Of a stretch of DNA of 64,000 bases, positions 24,238-36,600 are shown in pieces. A program made the position numbers and the translations under genes. Within the stretch, counting starts at the first letter, position 1, and the number at the start of each line of letters is the position of its first letter. Below the pieces are notes generated by a model. The model saw nothing but the letters and a program-made list of their open reading frames with translations, was not told the origin of the DNA and searched no databases. The stretch lies in NCBI GenBank assembly GCA_023213395.1, contig CM041465.1, positions 8,370,001 to 8,434,000 of the forward strand, given 5' to 3'. The stretch comes from Cycas panzhihuaensis (Eukaryota; Cycadophyta).

Positions 24238-25300
24238 TGGAGTGAGGGGGGATTTGAAGATGAATATAATTAAAATCTAATAGGCTTAGGGTATGGGTCT
24301 TATATAGGTGCAAAAAGTATCTTAGGTTTCCCATGAAGGGCACCCGTGTTCTACTTGAGTGTGGGTTTAGGATTCATGTGGTAAGGCCCCTCCTAATGTC
24401 TAAGGTTTGGAGTTCTTTGATTTATACATGGTTTTAGTTTCTTTTGTTTATTCTTTGCACTATAGGTTGAATGAATGTTTTTCAAAGACGAAAGTGGTTA
24501 TATAAAATAGCACAAGGAGGAGGTGGTTGATTCTTTTTGCTTTTTTTTTTTTTTTAATTTATAAAGAAAGGGAAGAGGGGGGTAAAGTGAGAGAAAAATA
24601 AATAGTGCTAAGCCTCCCTCTCCTTTCTCTCTTTCTCTCTTTTTTCTCTTACTTTTTTTTCTTTTTTAACATAAAAAAGGATAATGATGACAAATAAGAT
24701 GGGAAGGAAGGGGGGATAAGAGGAAGAAGAGGCACCTATAAGCTACCCTCACCTTTTAATCCCTTCTTTCTCTTAATATCTACCCTATCCTTACACTTTA
24801 TTCTATTATTTTCCTACTTTCTCTTTTCCTTTCCTACTCCTTTCTTTCTTCTTTCTTTTTTTTAAAGTAAAAAAAGGAGGAAAAATTATGCAACTAAAAG
24901 GGTAAGAGAAATTACTACAAAAAAGGGAAATAGAAAGGAAGGAAAGGAAAGTGTACCTAGGCTAATATAACGATTGTAATATAGTTGTTCCTCACCACTC
25001 ACCTTGGAAGCCCTTTATGTGATCGTAGAGGAATGTGGGCTATAACTTACCTACCCCAAAGCATATAGGTAATAAAAATGTAAAGGAAAGCGACACAAAA
25101 TAAAGAATCATACATAATATAAATACCAACTCACCTCTTTTAGGATGAAGCTAATCTCCAAGCTTGTGAAAGATTTGTGAAGCTTTGCTTTCTACCTTAT
25201 CATGCAAGTTAGTGACTTTCAATAATAACCAAACCTATGATACTACCATTGATAAAAGAAACTAACCAAGCATGCAATATTCAAGCTTGAACATTCATCA
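24238..25300 (-). repeat. Probable LTR of fragment C (outer boundary not fixed)
   Basis: On the minus strand its end reads ...CTCACTCCA, followed by the leader. Within it, CTAAACCCACACTCAAG and GCCCTTCATGGGAAACCTAA align with CCAAACCCACACTTAAG and ACCCTTTGAGGGTAAACTAA of B's LTR (9245-9290). The rest has diverged too far to align by eye and contains pyrimidine/purine tracts at 24540-24950. The length is inferred from B. Confidence 0.45.
24540..24955. repeat. Low-complexity purine/pyrimidine tracts
   Basis: Alternating blocks of T/C-only and A/G-only sequence (T14 at 24542, CTTTCTCTCTTTTTTCTC near 24620, GGAAGGAAGGGGGGATAAG near 24700, AGGAAGGAAAGGAAAG near 24935). No gene is seen. Confidence 0.8.
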
Positions 25301-26134
25301 TAGAAAGGAAGAAAAAGATAAATAAGATGGAGATGGAGATGTGAGGAATGGGAGGTGCCTCAAGATGGCACTAGTCTCCTCTAAGTATAGGTAGTTTCCT
25401 AAGTTGTACTTAGGAAACCTCCCAAAAATCTTATAACTCAAGCTATAGGGAGATGATAGGGGTAGAGAATATATGTATCTAAATCCTATCCCTCTAGACC
25501 AAAAGAAAATACATAAAATTAGGCAAACATTAATTTACCATAGCCCCAACAATATGCAACATAGTATGGATGGGGGGCAAAGAGAAAAAGAAAATGCCTA
25601 CCACATAAAAAAAAAAGATATAAGGATTACCTAAGCCTTTGGAAATGGAGGGAGAGCCACTAGTTTTCCAAAAAAACTCCTTAAAGCTCTATTGATTATA
25701 TGGATGAAGATCTCTCAAAGATATTGCCTTAATTGATAGCTAATGATCACTTCAAAGTTGATAATATTTGAGTAGAAAATTTGGTAGCATTTTAGTAGGA
25801 TTATGAAAAAGTGAGAGTGTCCTCTTTCACCCCTAAAAGTGGAGGGGTGTTATAGAAAATTCCAAGATGAATGGGTTGTGATTTTATGCCTACAATATGG
25901 GAAAACCACTACCCAAAACCATGAGTCATGTCATGGTTTAGGAGTTATATTCTTAAGAATAATTCAAAAAATTAGTTATTTGAGGCACATTCAACCTTCC
26001 AAGATAGCGATAGGCTAACTTAGGATTGAAATGACTTACTAAGTTTGACAAAAATGAAATAAATGTCCTAACTAAGAATTTAAATCAGTGGCTAAATATT
26101 GTAACATTTATACCATGAATTTATTCATGATATC
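25301..26134. other. Unassigned AT-rich sequence left of the copia insertion
   Basis: No protein, LTR or RNA gene could be recognised. It may be further Tat-derived sequence between C and D. Confidence 0.4.
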
Positions 26135-26483
26135 TGTTGGGAATAATCCTAATATCATTTAGAGACCTGTGTGCTTATGGCCCCTCAAAGCCACCTTTGA
26201 GGGCCCCTAGGGCACCTTGAGCCTCCCAATAGCCACCAAGAGCTGACATCACTTTATTGAGGTATGTGTTTCATTTAATATTGTTATTTTTTAAATACAT
26301 TTTGAAATTTACGTTGGCTAACGTGTAGATAGGATGATGGTGCTTTTCGCCTCCCCAAAAATCTCTATTTAAAGGGTGGGAATATCTCCCTGATGTTTTT
26401 TAACACCACCAACTATCAGAAATCACCTATTTTCTCAAAATGCTCTTAATATAAAGTCCTGCTCTGCTCCTCTGAATCCATCA
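26135..26483 (+). repeat. 5' LTR of the copia element
   Basis: 349 bp, starting TGTTGGG and ending CCATCA. ATTTAAAG with upstream CTCCCC text near 26365 may be promoter-related. By eye it differs from the 3' LTR at about 45-50 positions, mostly transitions. Confidence 0.95.
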
Positions 26484-26485
26484 TT

Positions 26486-26497
26486 TGATATTAGAGC
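26486..26497 (+). promoter_or_regulatory. Primer-binding site of the copia element
   Basis: TGATATTAGAGC lies two bases after the LTR. It matches the initiator-Met tRNA site TGGTATCAGAGC except for two transitions. Confidence 0.85.
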
Positions 26498-27320
26498 TAA
26501 ATAGGTGTTGATATTTTGCTCATACTAATTTAGCTTCTCATGCATATGACGAAACACCTGCATATGACTACTGGTTAAGATCCTGGTAAGCTCACCTGTT
26601 CATTGGAGAAGATGGTTTGGAGTTTCATCCATTGTGTAAGATGTTGTCACGTTCTGAAGATAGCACTACAAACTTGTCATAGTTTACCAGGTTCTTCATG
26701 TATTTTTTTTCCAAATACAAATATATATATATATATAATTTATTTGATGTATTTTCCTGAATATATTTTAAAAATCTAGTTTATTTGATATATTTTTGTA
26801 ATCGGGATAAATATGGATCTTGTTGAAAGGCCTATAGTTATATAGATATGGTTTTAGTACTATTTACCTAAGTTTCTTCAGTGTCTTTTTTATCATTTTT
26901 TGAGCAACTTGGTGTTATTTATGCTCCATCATTTGGATTGTTGAGAATCTATCTTGAAAAACCCTTCCACATTCCTCAACTACACTCATTTACACCTTTC
27001 TTCCACCTTGCTTTTTGGTGTTTCTATATTCTTCCATTCACCATTATTTCTTTGCTTTATTGATGAATGTTGTTCTGCATGTTCGCGGCATAATGGTACT
27101 CATCGCCATAAGTATAGCAATCTAGAGAACCAACAGGTTCTGTCGGAGGTGGACATCCCACATATATTCTTATTATTAGCTCATACCCCCAAAGCATAAA
27201 ATATAGGTTACTCCTGGTTGCTTCTGCTACTGTTGCCCTCATCCTTGTTCTTTTCTATTGTGGATCTTAGAGCTATTTAAAAAGTTTTGTCTTGTCTGTT
27301 CCTTGAGGGAGGTGATTTAT
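26498..27320. other. Copia 5' region, first part; possible unidentified exon
   Basis: At about 26550-26690 the plus strand reads YDETPAYDYWLR, then GEDGLEFHPLCKMLSRSEDS, with stops between and after. This looks like protein-coding residue but I do not recognise it. An (AT)n run is at 26720-26738. At about 27060-27240 the minus strand holds a Cys/Tyr-containing stretch (GCPPPTEPVG, CYTYGDEY) that could be the damaged granulin-type tail of the neighbouring protease fragment. This is unproven. Confidence 0.35.
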
Positions 27321-27621
<301 letters not shown>

Positions 27622-27914
27622 TGACTGATCAAATCTAAAGAAATAATTGTAAGGCTGGGTGGATGATTCCATTCCCTTTAAATAACCAGGTTATACATCA
27701 CCAATTGCCAGGGAACTTCCTTGCCTTTACACCTTCTGCCTTCATTTCTGCTCAATTAATGCTGATTTCCCCCTAGGTTTTGAATGTAATCTGTTCCTCT
27801 AACACTGTCCGTTCCTCTTCGATCTACAAGATAATTTTGGATCCATGGACATAGATCCTTCTCCTTTGACCTCTTATTCGCTTCAGTTGCTGGTCTGCCA
27901 GTTAGAGCTATCAC

Positions 27915-28010
27915 TCATTTCATCGCCATTCGAGACACTCTATCAAACGTTTTGCCATATGGGTCGATTCTTGCTATAGTGAGAACATCCTCGAATGAAA
28001 GCTCGACCAT
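27915..28010 (-). pseudogene. RPB8 (RNA polymerase I/II/III shared subunit) first-exon fragment
   Basis: From an ATG at 28008-28010 the minus strand reads MVELSFEDVLTIARIDPYGK, then TFDRVSRMAMK and a stop. The N-terminus of the RPB8 family has the form FEDIF.V..LDPDGKKFDKVTR, so spacing and residues fit along the whole piece. Nothing of the following OB-fold is present. The fragment lies about 300 bases from the protease fragment on the same strand and about 160 bases from the PTB-like fragment on the other strand. Two of the substitutions are conservative, so the capture may be fairly recent relative to the copia element. Confidence 0.75.
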
Positions 28011-28169
28011 CTTCGATAAATAACTATAACCAAATCCTATTTCTAGATATGAAAACCCAGGTGTTAGATTTGCCCGATATCTACTAATGCCTAACAAAGC
28101 ATGCACCATAGGCTAGGTTCCAGTGCATAGTATTGCTTTTGTTTCTTGAGATACCGTGGAGTTAACTCA

Positions 28170-28310
28170 GCTAGACCTTCTCTGCTAACTTATACGGTAT
28201 TCTCAATATTTGGCACGGTTCAGAAAATTACTACGTTGGAGAAGAGTGCTGGTTTTCAGGCTCTGGTATAGCTCAACGACTCGTATACTGCCTTTGAAGG
28301 TTTATCAGCA
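28170..28310 (+). pseudogene. PTB-type RNA-binding protein (RRM) fragment
   Basis: The plus strand reads LLTYTVFSIFGTVQKITTLE, then KSAGFQALV, a TAG stop, and LNDSYTAFEGLSAHLVE. Polypyrimidine-tract-binding proteins of plants have RRM segments of the form VLH.VFS.FGTV.KI..F.KSAGFQALIQY.D..TA..A...L.G. Both the RNP-1-equivalent region (GFQALVQ) and the alpha-1 helix fit. Sequence after 28330 is intron-like. The piece is under one RRM long and cannot be functional. Confidence 0.8.
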
Positions 28311-28339
28311 CATCTAGTAGAAACATACTTGGGAGGCTC

Positions 28340-31300
28340 TGAATATTTCATTTAAACATTTTTTTTCTAACCATCTTATATATATTTTTAAGATAATTCA
28401 CCTTGAGGGCTGGGATAATCTCTCAATACAGTGGAAACACTACAATCATTTAAATCCAGTTTGAATACGACTTCTTACTTGAACCACGACTAGAATACTT
28501 GTGGCATATCTCAGTCATTTACGTATATATTTTGTTTCTTTTTATAAAACTTTTTTTTCTTTTCTCTTGTTCTATTCAAGGTGACCTATTGCATCCATTA
28601 TAACTGATATTCTTTAAGATAAAAATATTTTTTACATTGTTTAAAAGTTTATATACTGAGTGCGTCCTTTCCTGTGCACTTTTTATTTTTATAAAACCTT
28701 TATTATTTTAACCTTTTTTTGTATATCTTAATCAATATACCGTGTGCAGGTCGCCTGTTAATGGGCATTAAATTTCCATATATGCCCTTGTTCTTTCAAA
28801 GATTTGTGTTAAATTAAATTCAATTTCGTATCACTTTCAAATCTGGGTAGCATTTAAAGGGTACTAGCCCCATTTGGTGTTTAGCCCTTAGCCTTGTGTA
28901 TCTCTACGTGACCCTTAGCCTATTTTAAAAAGGGGCTTCACTTCATATTTTTAAAGGTTATTAGTGTTTTTTAAACTTGATGAGCGAGTTCACCCTCCTA
29001 GTAATAGAGGGGTTTACTTTCTGACAGGTCTTGGGATCAATCCTTGCCCAATCTACCCTCAGGTTGATATTTTAAGCATATAACACTTTAGACAGAGTTA
29101 TCGGTTTCTGATGAAACTAGTCTCATTATGTCCAAAATTTTTTGTAGATTGATTTTGATTGGTCATATGACCTATTTGGTGCTGATTTGACCCATTTTCA
29201 GACAGTTCAAATTTAGACATTCATTTTTAGAGCCTTTTTAAACTATTTTCACAAAAATAATTTTTTATTAGATTATATTTTATCACAGGGAGATTGTTTT
29301 CTACCTGGATCTATTATGCAATCATCTACTATCAATAAACTTCATTACCAACCATTTATTTTATTTTTTAGGATTTATTTTTATCATTATTTTCACCGAA
29401 AGTGGTACTTTAGTAGTTTTTAAACATTTTACCATAAAAGTACTTATTGCTATTTTCACTATAACTTTTCTGTTTTGTATCAGAATTTAGTTCTGTTAGT
29501 TTTGTTAGGAAGATGACTCACTTCTCTTCAAACTAACATAGTTTTTTATACATTTTAAAGAATTTTTGTAGATTTTTAAATCTATCAAATTTAAGGTACT
29601 TAATAGCCTCTAATTGTCATTATTACATATTTACACATTGTTTCTCAAAAATTTTCAATTGAAAATATATTAAACATCTTTTTAAAACCATATTTGATTA
29701 TTTCTTATTGATTTATAAAGTTTTATTAGCATTTTTATAATATCTTGAGCCCTTGCTCCCATTGATCCTAAAAAAGAGGGCTGTTTCTTTTGGTCATTCA
29801 AATATTGACTTGTAGGAACCCATTTCAAAATGGTTAATTCCATTGGATAGCTTTTTCATTAATCTTTATATTGGTACAATTTCACCTTGTTCTGACGTGG
29901 TTTAGTATAGTTTTCATGATGTCAAACTTGAGCATACAAGTATATCCTAACAGGCTTGCCCTCCAAACTTTTTTAAAGTTCTATTTTATTTCTCATTGAT
30001 TGCTTATAATACATATTTAAGGTTTTTACTTGACTTACATATAAGCATTTTTTAAGTTGTTTAGTAACAGAAATTGATCATAAAGCAAGTAACCAACCAA
30101 GTGGATCTACAACTAAAGTGGGTACAATTCCTTTTTTTGAAAAATCTTCTTCATTTTTTTTCTAAAGTAAAATATACATATATATTTCAAATTTTAGCTT
30201 TGTATATCTTCTTCAAGTCAAAGGTTTTCATGCATTAAAAAGGAAAAGTCATTTTCTTATATTGAAAGTTTATATTTACTTATTTAAAAAATTAAAGGTT
30301 AAGAACTCTTTATTTCTTTATTATCAAAGTTTATTTCATATTTGCATAGCTAAAAAGGATCTTTGCTACATCCAAATTTGCTTACATATCTATTATATTT
30401 CAAAGGCATACTTATTGAAAGCCTTTTTTCATTTATCATTATATTTCAAAAGTTTATTTGAAATTATATCGCATAAGTGTGTCATTTATTTGAAAAGCAT
30501 ACACTTATTAAAAGTTTTATTTTCATTCATTATTGTTGAAAAATATTACTTATTTCTTGCACTTATAAAAGTTGCATTTAATTTATTTAATTTTCAAAGG
30601 CATATTTCATTTATTTGAAGAGCATTGCATTTCTTTTTAAAAAGATTTTTACTTCTTTCAAAGGTTTATTATTTATTTCATCTTGCTTAGAGAGTATTAT
30701 TTTATTTTCAAGTTTTTCTTTATTATATAAAAGAAATATTTTTTCTAAGTAAGACCACATTGCTAATTAATTTACTTTTCATATTAAATAAGATAATCCC
30801 AAATTGAACCACCCTATTTTTCTAGCCTTGCAAGAGGAGTAGTTAGGATCCTCGAAGTTACCACTCCACACACGCTAATCGGCCTACTATTATTGGATGA
30901 GAATAACCATTAGCTATTAGGTGTATTTAGTGGTAGGCTGAGGTGTAGAACCTATTCCTTTCATGGTGTTTGGAGACCAAGGCTAGACCTGGAGAGGGTG
31001 AGTGCTTTGGTTTGAGAACCCTCACCGCTAGATCTGTCACTAGGCATAAGTCTAACACAAGTGGACCAACAATTTAGAGAGGTGTAAAAACCTTCTTAGC
31101 AGCCCATGTATTAAGGTATATAGAGCCTTGTGCTTACGTACTAGTATATTAGGTCCCTGCTTTACCATCTGTAGGCAAGCACCACTAGACGGGATAACAA
31201 CCGAAGGTTGCTCCAGGAGAAACTTAAACTTAGACCCTAGTAGCCTTAATAGGTCTTAGTTCACTTATTCAAAACTTTTGAAAAAATTTTGGGTTATATT

Positions 31301-31429
31301 TGGAAATAAATTTTATATTTAAACCTTTTTTTTTTAATTTAAATTCTAATATTTTTTTATATTTTTATATTCACATTCCACTTTTGAAATCTTATTTATA
31401 ACATTTTATCAACTTAACTCTAGTTCAAA
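28340..31429. other. AT-rich unassigned part of the copia 5' region
   Basis: Over 3 kb with no recognisable protein. 28850-29200 and 30815-31260 are richer in GC and look like unique sequence. 30240-30720 is a degenerate AT-rich array in which TTTATTTGAAAAGC- and TTTCAAAGGCAT-like words recur. The 118-residue frame at 30262-30618 is a product of that low complexity. Confidence 0.5.
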
Positions 31430-32560
31430 ATGACGTTTAGTTTTGGGAACATGATTATCCCAAAATTTGATGGAAACAATTTCCTAAACTGGAGTAGGAG
31501 GATGAGACTCATCATTATAGCTAACGATATGTGGGATATTATGAGAACCGATTACAACGAATTGGGACCAAATCCAACCAATGCAGAAAATATCAAAAAG
31601 GATAACAGAGCCTTAGCCCTTATCTTTTATGCATTAGAAGATCATGTGTTCCCAAGAGTTATTGAATCAGTTAAGTCTAAAGAATCTTGGGACACTTTAC
31701 AACTAATATATGAAGGAGTTGCCTCTTCTAAACTATAAAACTTGAGAAGCAAGTTTAAAAATTTACGTATGATGCCTCATGAATCAGTAACTAAATTAAT
31801 GACCAAAGTCCAAGATATTGTTAACCAAATGAGTTCACTTGGCGATACCATAACTAAACAAAGGGTAGTTGAGAGGATCCTTAGATGTGTAGGAGCTATA
31901 AGACATTTTGAAATGGTAGCTACTAGTATTAGTGTATCAAAAGATCTAAGTACCCTCAAAGTGGAACAACTTAGTGCCATGCTCATACCTATAGAAGAGT
32001 AATAAAATGCAAATGAATCTTTAGAATATGCCTTCACTACAAAGGCTCATATTCAATCTAACTCCTAAGTAAGAACCTCAAGACCAAAGGAATCTCCTCC
32101 AAGGAGATAAGGTAGAAATCCTAGAAATAAAACTAGACAAGATCCTCCATGATATTAAGCACCTCACTAAAAGAGATAAGGAGGACCCCAACAACATGAA
32201 TACCCTCCAAGAAATCCCAACATTCCAAGAAATACCAATCAAAGGAGATAAGTTGAGAATCATCCTTATTATCCACATTATCACGAGAATTCTCAACCTT
32301 TAATATCAACTCAGGAATATTGTGATAACCGACCAAGAAATAATCCTCCTCAATCTTATGAGGAAAAGGGGAGATCTTTCAATATTGATCACTCTCAACC
32401 AAGAAGTTAAAGCCTAAGTTATGGGAGAAGAGATCCATTATATTGTACTTATTATTATAGAAATGGTCACACTGGAGATAAATATTTTTAATATTTTTTA
32501 AAACATGGACCACCATCTAGAGGACACACTTCAAATTCATTGGAATCAAAGGTTAATAAT
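31430..32560 (+). pseudogene. gag of the copia element
   Basis: ATG at 31430. MIIPKFDGNNFLNWSRRMRL is the start of the copia gag (UBN2-type) domain. WDIM, the ALEDHVFPRV stretch, WDTLQLIYEG, LRSKFKNLRMMPHESVTKLM and MSSLGDTITKQRVVERIL follow in order. Stops at 31736 and 32000 interrupt one continuous frame. A damaged CCHC knuckle (YCTYYYRNGHTGDKYF, two Cys lost) lies near 32440-32490. Downstream frames at 32078-32336 on the other strand are shadows. Confidence 0.86.
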
Positions 32561-32579
32561 TGATTATTTCTGTCTAACT

Positions 32580-33900
32580 TTTTTGCTAAGGAAGAAGAGG
32601 ATGATAACTGGTATATTGATTCAGGTTGCTCAACTCACATGACCTATAAAGAACATTTATTTTAAACCTTGGATAAAAATAGAAAAGGATCAATCATGTT
32701 TAGAGACAATACTTCTCACGAATCAGTTGGGAAAGGTAACATTGCCTTGTTGACAAATAATGGTGAATATAGATACTTAGATGATGTCTTATACATCCCT
32801 GCCTTAAGAAAAAACTTGCTATCAGTAGGATAGATGATGGGACAAGATTATAAGGTGATTTTTGATAATGGTGAATGTGTCATCAAAGATAAAAGAAATA
32901 ATAAAGATATTATTGCCAAAGGTATAATGGCTAAAGATCATTTATTTAAGCTTATTCTCACTCCTTCAGATACCTATGCCCTTAGAACTTTAAATACTAT
33001 GGATAGTGATTTATGGCATAGATGTTTTGGTCACCTTAACTACAACATTTTAGCTCTTATGAAAAGGTTGGATATGGTTCATGGTTTACCACCTATTGAT
33101 GTTAATAAAAAGTTGTGTGAGGGATTCCTTCTTAGCAAACAACATAGAGAAAGCTTTATGAATTTTAGCCATCGAGCATCTTCCCCCCTTCAACTAGTAT
33201 ACACAAATATTTATGGGCTAATGACTACTCCGTCCTTAGCAGGTGCAAAGTATTTTCTAATATTTATTGATGATTCTACAAGAAAGACATGGTTTTTCTT
33301 TCTAAAATATAAATCATATGCTTTTCACCACTTTGTTGACTTCAAAACCTTTGTTGAGCGACAAAGTGGGTATGATATTCTTTCTCTAAGATTAGATAAT
33401 TGGGGAGAGTTTACATCTAATTATTTTAAAGATTATTGTATCCACCATGGTATTAGGAGACAATTTACCAACCCCTACATCCCATAACAAAATGGTGTAG
33501 TGGAAAGGAAAAATAAAACTATCGTTGAAATGGCACGATGCATGCTTAAAGATAAAAATTTAGGCCATGAATTTTGGGCTGAAGCAGTTCATACAACTAT
33601 CTACCTACTTAATAGATGTTCCACCAAAGTGCTTAGGTGGAAAACTCTAGAAGAAGCATTGACTGGTTATAAACCAAGTATACATCATCTTAGGGTATTT
33701 GGATGTCTAGCATATGCCCATATTCCTGACCAAAGAAGAACTAAGTTGGATGACCATAGTGTCAAATGTATCTTTATTGGGTACAATGAATCTTCAAAAT
33801 CCTACAAAGTCTATGATCTGAAATCATGAAAAGTTATGGTAAGCAGAGACATCAAATTTCAGAAAGACACCTACTACCAAGATAATTAAGAAAAATAGAA
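32580..33900 (+). pseudogene. Protease and integrase of the copia element
   Basis: Protease: WYIDSGCSTHMT at 32609 has the copia D-S-G active site. LLSVG-stop-MMGQDYKVIF precedes the GAG-pre-integrase part LWHRCFGHLNYNILALMKRL. The zinc site has lost its last Cys (CEGF where C..C is expected). Integrase core: LVYTNIYG has Asn where the first catalytic Asp belongs; LRLDNWGEFTS keeps the second Asp; GVVERKNKT keeps the Glu. FGCLAYAHIP and KCIFIGY mark the end domain. Stops lie at 32831, 33485 and 33827. Two nested-element-free frames of 217 and 109 residues cover most of it. Confidence 0.9.
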
Positions 33901-34154
33901 GGAGATTGCCATTAGATTTGACACATCAAATAAATTGAAATATGTGCCTCCTATGTAGAGAAATATCTAGGAACCTATTAGAGAGGGAACATCATCTCAA
34001 CCTCCATCACAATATCTACCCAAATGGGTTCAATGCAACCATGACTTGGGAAATATATTAGATAATAATAGAAGATCTACATGCTCACGTAGGGTCAATT
34101 TTTCCCTAATGAGTAAGGTACTTTAAATTCATGAGCCTCAAACCTTTTATGAGG

Positions 34155-34159
34155 CTAAT
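34155..34159 (+). repeat. Target-site duplication, left copy (CTAAT) of the nested gypsy
   Basis: CTAAT, repeated at 40896-40900. Joining the copia text across it continues the copia polyprotein. Confidence 0.95.
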
Positions 34160-35214
34160 TGATCCCAAAAGAGCTTAGTTGGTGAAGAAGTCAATTATCA
34201 ACCTTTTCTCCTTGAGATCCTGGGAGTTAGTGTAGAAATCTCAATAACATCAAAACAATAATGAGCCCATGAAAGGAAAATTCTACACCAAATAATTTAT
34301 TCTTGGTATTGATCCAAAAGTATGAGGAGTAATACTTTTATTAAACCATGAAAATCTCCATTTAATGGTGGAGAAATCAACTAGCAAAACAATGGTAAAA
34401 TTACAAGGAATAAATGTTACAATTATACCATAAGGGGGACTCCAACCCTCTAAATGCCTCTCCAAGGATGCTTCCCAAGTAAAGTCTCCAAGAACCACCA
34501 TTCCAACCTATAGTAGGTCTCAATTTATAGAAAGAAACAAAAATTTCATGTTTAACAAGTGGCAATCATGCAAGTATAACCACTAACCACCAGAATGCAT
34601 GTTGTCCAAGTGGCCTTCATGTAATTCTTAAAATGTTGTAGCTTGTAATAGATCTTAACATACTATAATTTAGCTCAAATTTGGTACACATAAAGGAAAG
34701 CACGTCCCCTCAGCTTCCTCAAATTTTTAGCTTATTTGGATGTCATTTGGCTGCATTTTTATTCATTTAATAAATATATATATTTGCTATTTTTCTGCTA
34801 TCCAAGTGGCCTTCATAAAATTCTTAAAAATTATGGCTTGTAACTAGCCTTAACAGACTCCAATTTAGCTCAAATTTAGTACACATATAGGAACATATGT
34901 ATCCTCCACTTCCCCAAAATTTTAGCTCATTTGGACATCATTTGTCCATATTTCTATTCATATAATGATAATGTATATTTTCTATTTTTTTTTCTGCTAG
35001 CTATGGGATTAATTTTATGAAAAAACAAGGCTTGAACTCTAATCAAATGATATTTTCTGAACCCCACCTTTTGTAAACATCTAGTGGGATGTGTCTTCCC
35101 CCTTTACACAAAATTTCATATAATTTTGATATCATTTGGCCATATCTCTTTCAGTTATACCCATGCTTAGAATTTTCTACATCCTGTAAACATATGGTAG
35201 ATCCTCCTGGATCA
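34160..35214 (-). repeat. 3' LTR of nested gypsy copy 1
   Basis: 1055 bp, TGATCCC...GATCA on the plus strand. Same sequence as 39852-40895 and, inverted, 60989-62040. Confidence 0.95.
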
Positions 35215-35234
35215 TGGCTCCCCCTTCCTTGGAA
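35215..35234 (-). promoter_or_regulatory. Polypurine tract of nested gypsy copy 1
   Basis: The minus strand reads TTCCAAGGAAGGGGGAGCCA directly before the LTR, the place and composition expected for the plus-strand primer. Confidence 0.8.
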
Positions 35235-35239
35235 AATAG

Positions 35240-36600
35240 CCAACTCCTGTTTGGCTTAGAATTGGAGATGGGGGAAGTGTTACTCTCCTTGTTTCTTACT
35301 AAACCACTTGGCCTTACTAGGCAATTGCCCTGCTACTCCAATCCTAAAAGATTCATGTGTCTTATGTCTTATTTTGGTAGATTTTCTCTCCAAGATACAA
35401 TCTTCCTTGAGAGGCTCCTCACTTTCCAAATACAAATCATCAACTGAAGGTAAAGTGAACTGGTCCTATTCCTCATCTAGCATGGAGGGCTCAAAGAGTT
35501 TTAAGTATTTAGCATTTACTACTGAATATATTTACATATAAGGTGGAAGATCAAGTTGGAAAGCATTGCAACCTACTTTTCTCAAAATCTTGAATGGTCC
35601 ATACCTTATAGGTTTGAGTTTCTTGCCTTCTCCTTTTAACCTCTCCTTGCTCAAGTATAACCATACTAAATATCCTTCTTAAAAAGTACACTCTTGCCTA
35701 TACTTTTCATGTCTTTCCTTGTACTTTTGTTGAGTTCTTAGAAGTTGATCATGTACTTCTTTATGGACTTTCTAGATCTTCTCCAAGTATCTTAAAGCCT
35801 TGTCATGCTCCTCCTTCTCTTTGACAGATCCTTCCTTAGCTTGCATGGAAAACTCTAAGTCAAATGGAATTTGAGGTAAGTATCCCAAACAAACTTCAAA
35901 AGGTGCTTTAGAGTGTGATGCATGCATTGCTCTATTAAAAGCAAATTGTAGAAAAGCCAATGATTCATCCCAAGTCTTTGGATGCTTGGAATTGTATCCC
36001 CTCAATAGATGTACCAAAGTTACATTTACTACTTGGTTTGTCCATCTGTTTGAGGATGGAAACTTGTACTCCTCTTTAATTTGGTATCCATCATCTCCCA
36101 TAGTGACTTCCAAAATGATGAAAGGAATTGAGTATCCCGATCTGAAATGATGGAAGAAGGTAAGCCAAAATTCTTCCATACATGCTCGAAGAATAATTCA
36201 GCTGGTCTTGTACCTGTGATTGTCTTCTTACAAGGTATTAGACATATCATTTTACTAAATCTATCTACAACAACAAAGAGATAATCATGTCCCTTCCTAG
36301 TCATGGGAAGTCCCCCTAAAAAATCAATGGAGATACTTTCCCAAGGCCTAGTGGGAATAGGAAGTGGTGTATACAATCTTAATTTTCTAGAAGACGGCTT
36401 AGAAGTATTACACATTACACATCCTTTTACATATTTTTTTACATCATTTTGCATTTTTAGCCATACAACATATCTTCTCAAGTTTGATAAAGTCTTCTCT
36501 ATACCAAAGTGACCAGCTACTTTAGAAGTATGGGCTTCTCTAAGCCACTTGATCTTATCTCCTTTTGATGGAACATAGAGCTGCTCCCCTTTGAAAAGTA
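35240..36600 (-). pseudogene. Integrase and C-terminal chromodomain-like tail, gypsy copy 1
   Basis: Zinc-finger end CVMCNTSKPSSRK, then PTRPWESISIDFLGGLP with the first catalytic Asp, FVVVDRFSKM, IISDRDTQFLS with the second Asp, and FHPQTDGQTK, where the Glu of the usual GQTE is now Lys. The end domain has NRAMHASHSKAPFEVCLGY and, after 35760, RYGPFKILRKVG. The tail at 35240-35460 (EEPLKEDCILERKS, then RIGVAGQLPSKAKWF) resembles the chromodomain-type extension of chromoviruses. A handful of stops occur (near 36049, 35770, 35680 and 35530). In life it would have integrated the element, with the tail possibly guiding chromatin choice. Confidence 0.85.

Noticed and set aside
26720-26738. (AT)n run as a promoter TATA element
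   Set aside because: Simple microsatellite; no transcription context can be shown.
30262-30618. 118-residue open frame
   Set aside because: Phe/Tyr/Leu-rich translation of an AT-rich repeat, not a protein.
35772-36179. 135-residue minus-strand frame starting MEEFWLTFF as a separate protein
   Set aside because: Its first part is out of frame; the rest is simply the gypsy integrase core, annotated as such.
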